Assembly: GCA_036231525.1 (NCBI GenBank)
Contig: JAZAGZ010000060.1
Location: 1 to 6,087 of the forward strand
DNA: 6,087 nt
Reading direction: 5' to 3'
Source of the DNA: UBA6522 sp036231525
GTDB taxonomy: Bacteria > Pseudomonadota > Gammaproteobacteria > Steroidobacterales > Rariloculaceae
In this document: piece after piece, positions 5,840 through 6,087 of the stretch
Numbering within the stretch: position 1 is the stretch's first letter
Layout: every line of letters starts with the position of its first letter
Translations under genes and position numbers: made by a program
Notes under the pieces: model-generated
Database searches by the model: none
Seen by the model: the letters and a program-made list of their open reading frames with translations, nothing else
What the model was told of the DNA's origin: nothing

Positions 5840-6087
5840 ATGCGTATTCGGATTAGTATGATCCTTGCAGTCAACCTTGCACTGATCGCGTGCGGGGGAC
5901 AGGAAACTGAGACTCAACCCCCCCCAGCACCTGAACCCGTGGCGGAAACCGCCCCACAACCAATAGCAATGCCTCGCACTCCGTCTCCAGAAGGTGCGAT
6001 GGTTTATTTCATTGCCCCATCCAATGGCGATGAACTCACAAGTCCAGTCAGCATTGTGTTTGGACTTAAAGGCGCGGGAGTAGCCCC
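5840..6087 (+). CDS. DUF4399-like lipoprotein, C-terminus off the window
   Basis: 82 codons are visible before the right edge. The product starts with a lipoprotein signal peptide: a basic n-region MRIRIS, a hydrophobic core MILAVNLA (7-14), and the lipobox LIAC with C18 as the lipidated cysteine. Gly at +2 gives no inner-membrane retention signal, so the outer membrane is likely. Residues 21-50 form a flexible linker rich in Pro, Glu and Thr. From 54 on, MVYFIAPSNGDELTSP (54-69) and VFGLKGAGVA (73-82) resemble the start of DUF4399, a small predicted beta-sandwich domain whose members typically read VYFISP-NGD-V-SPV and FGLKGMGVAPAG. The function of DUF4399 is not established as far as I know. 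It follows fadE by 158 bases on the same strand and may have its own promoter. The lipoprotein call is firm; the domain assignment rests on about 30 residues. Confidence 0.85.
   Translation, partial: MRIRISMILAVNLALIACGGQETETQPPPAPEPVAETAPQPIAMPRTPSPEGAMVYFIAPSNGDELTSPVSIVFGLKGAGVA

Noticed and set aside
5731..5856. 41-codon GTG-started frame overlapping the lipoprotein start
   Set aside because: No ribosome binding site is seen at the GTG, and the overlap is with a lipoprotein gene that has its own strong ribosome binding site. It is more likely intergenic sequence.
5567..5959. 130-codon minus-strand open frame across the fadE end and the lipoprotein start
   Set aside because: It is antisense to two well-supported coding ends, with composition driven by the opposite strand.
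1..6087. Mobile elements, CRISPR arrays, tRNA or rRNA genes, toxin-antitoxin or defence genes
   Set aside because: No transposase or integrase motifs, no terminal repeats, no regularly spaced repeats and no tRNA-like cloverleaf were recognised on either strand.

Overview
The window is most likely ordinary chromosome from a gammaproteobacterium. Glutamate-cysteine ligase is of the E. coli GshA type, the acyl-CoA dehydrogenase is of the long membrane-anchored FadE type, and malate dehydrogenase is of the roughly 330-residue form with an LLEIP motif, common in non-enteric Proteobacteria. Base composition looks moderate (near half GC by eye, not computed). An uncultured or marine gammaproteobacterium is my guess; the sequence alone does not fix the genus.

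Layout from left to right: (1) positions 1-1173, minus strand: the N-terminal three quarters of gshA, running off the left edge. (2) 1174-1464: a divergent promoter region, with a perfect TATAAT box and a GGGTTA-GCG-TAACCC inverted repeat on the gshA side and a good -35/-10 pair on the other side. (3) 1465-1809, plus: a small, exported, very acidic protein with two cysteines and no recognised function. (4) 1810-2167: a 358-base stretch without a convincing gene, holding a 13-base palindrome and a candidate extended -10 element. (5) 2168-3160, plus: malate dehydrogenase (mdh). (6) 3201-5681, plus: acyl-CoA dehydrogenase fadE, 40 bases after mdh and possibly cotranscribed with it. (7) 5682-5839: a 158-base gap. 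(8) 5840-6087, plus: the start of a lipoprotein with a DUF4399-like domain, cut by the right edge.

Functionally, FadE does the first oxidation step of fatty-acid beta-oxidation, and the resulting acetyl-CoA enters the TCA cycle, whose last step is malate dehydrogenase. The mdh-fadE pair therefore makes metabolic sense. GshA begins glutathione synthesis and is a separate unit facing away. I found no mobile element, CRISPR array, tRNA, rRNA, toxin-antitoxin or defence module, and I do not see an undescribed multi-gene system here. The points most worth checking are the palindrome inside the gshA promoter, the unknown acidic secreted protein divergent from gshA, and the DUF4399-type lipoprotein after fadE.
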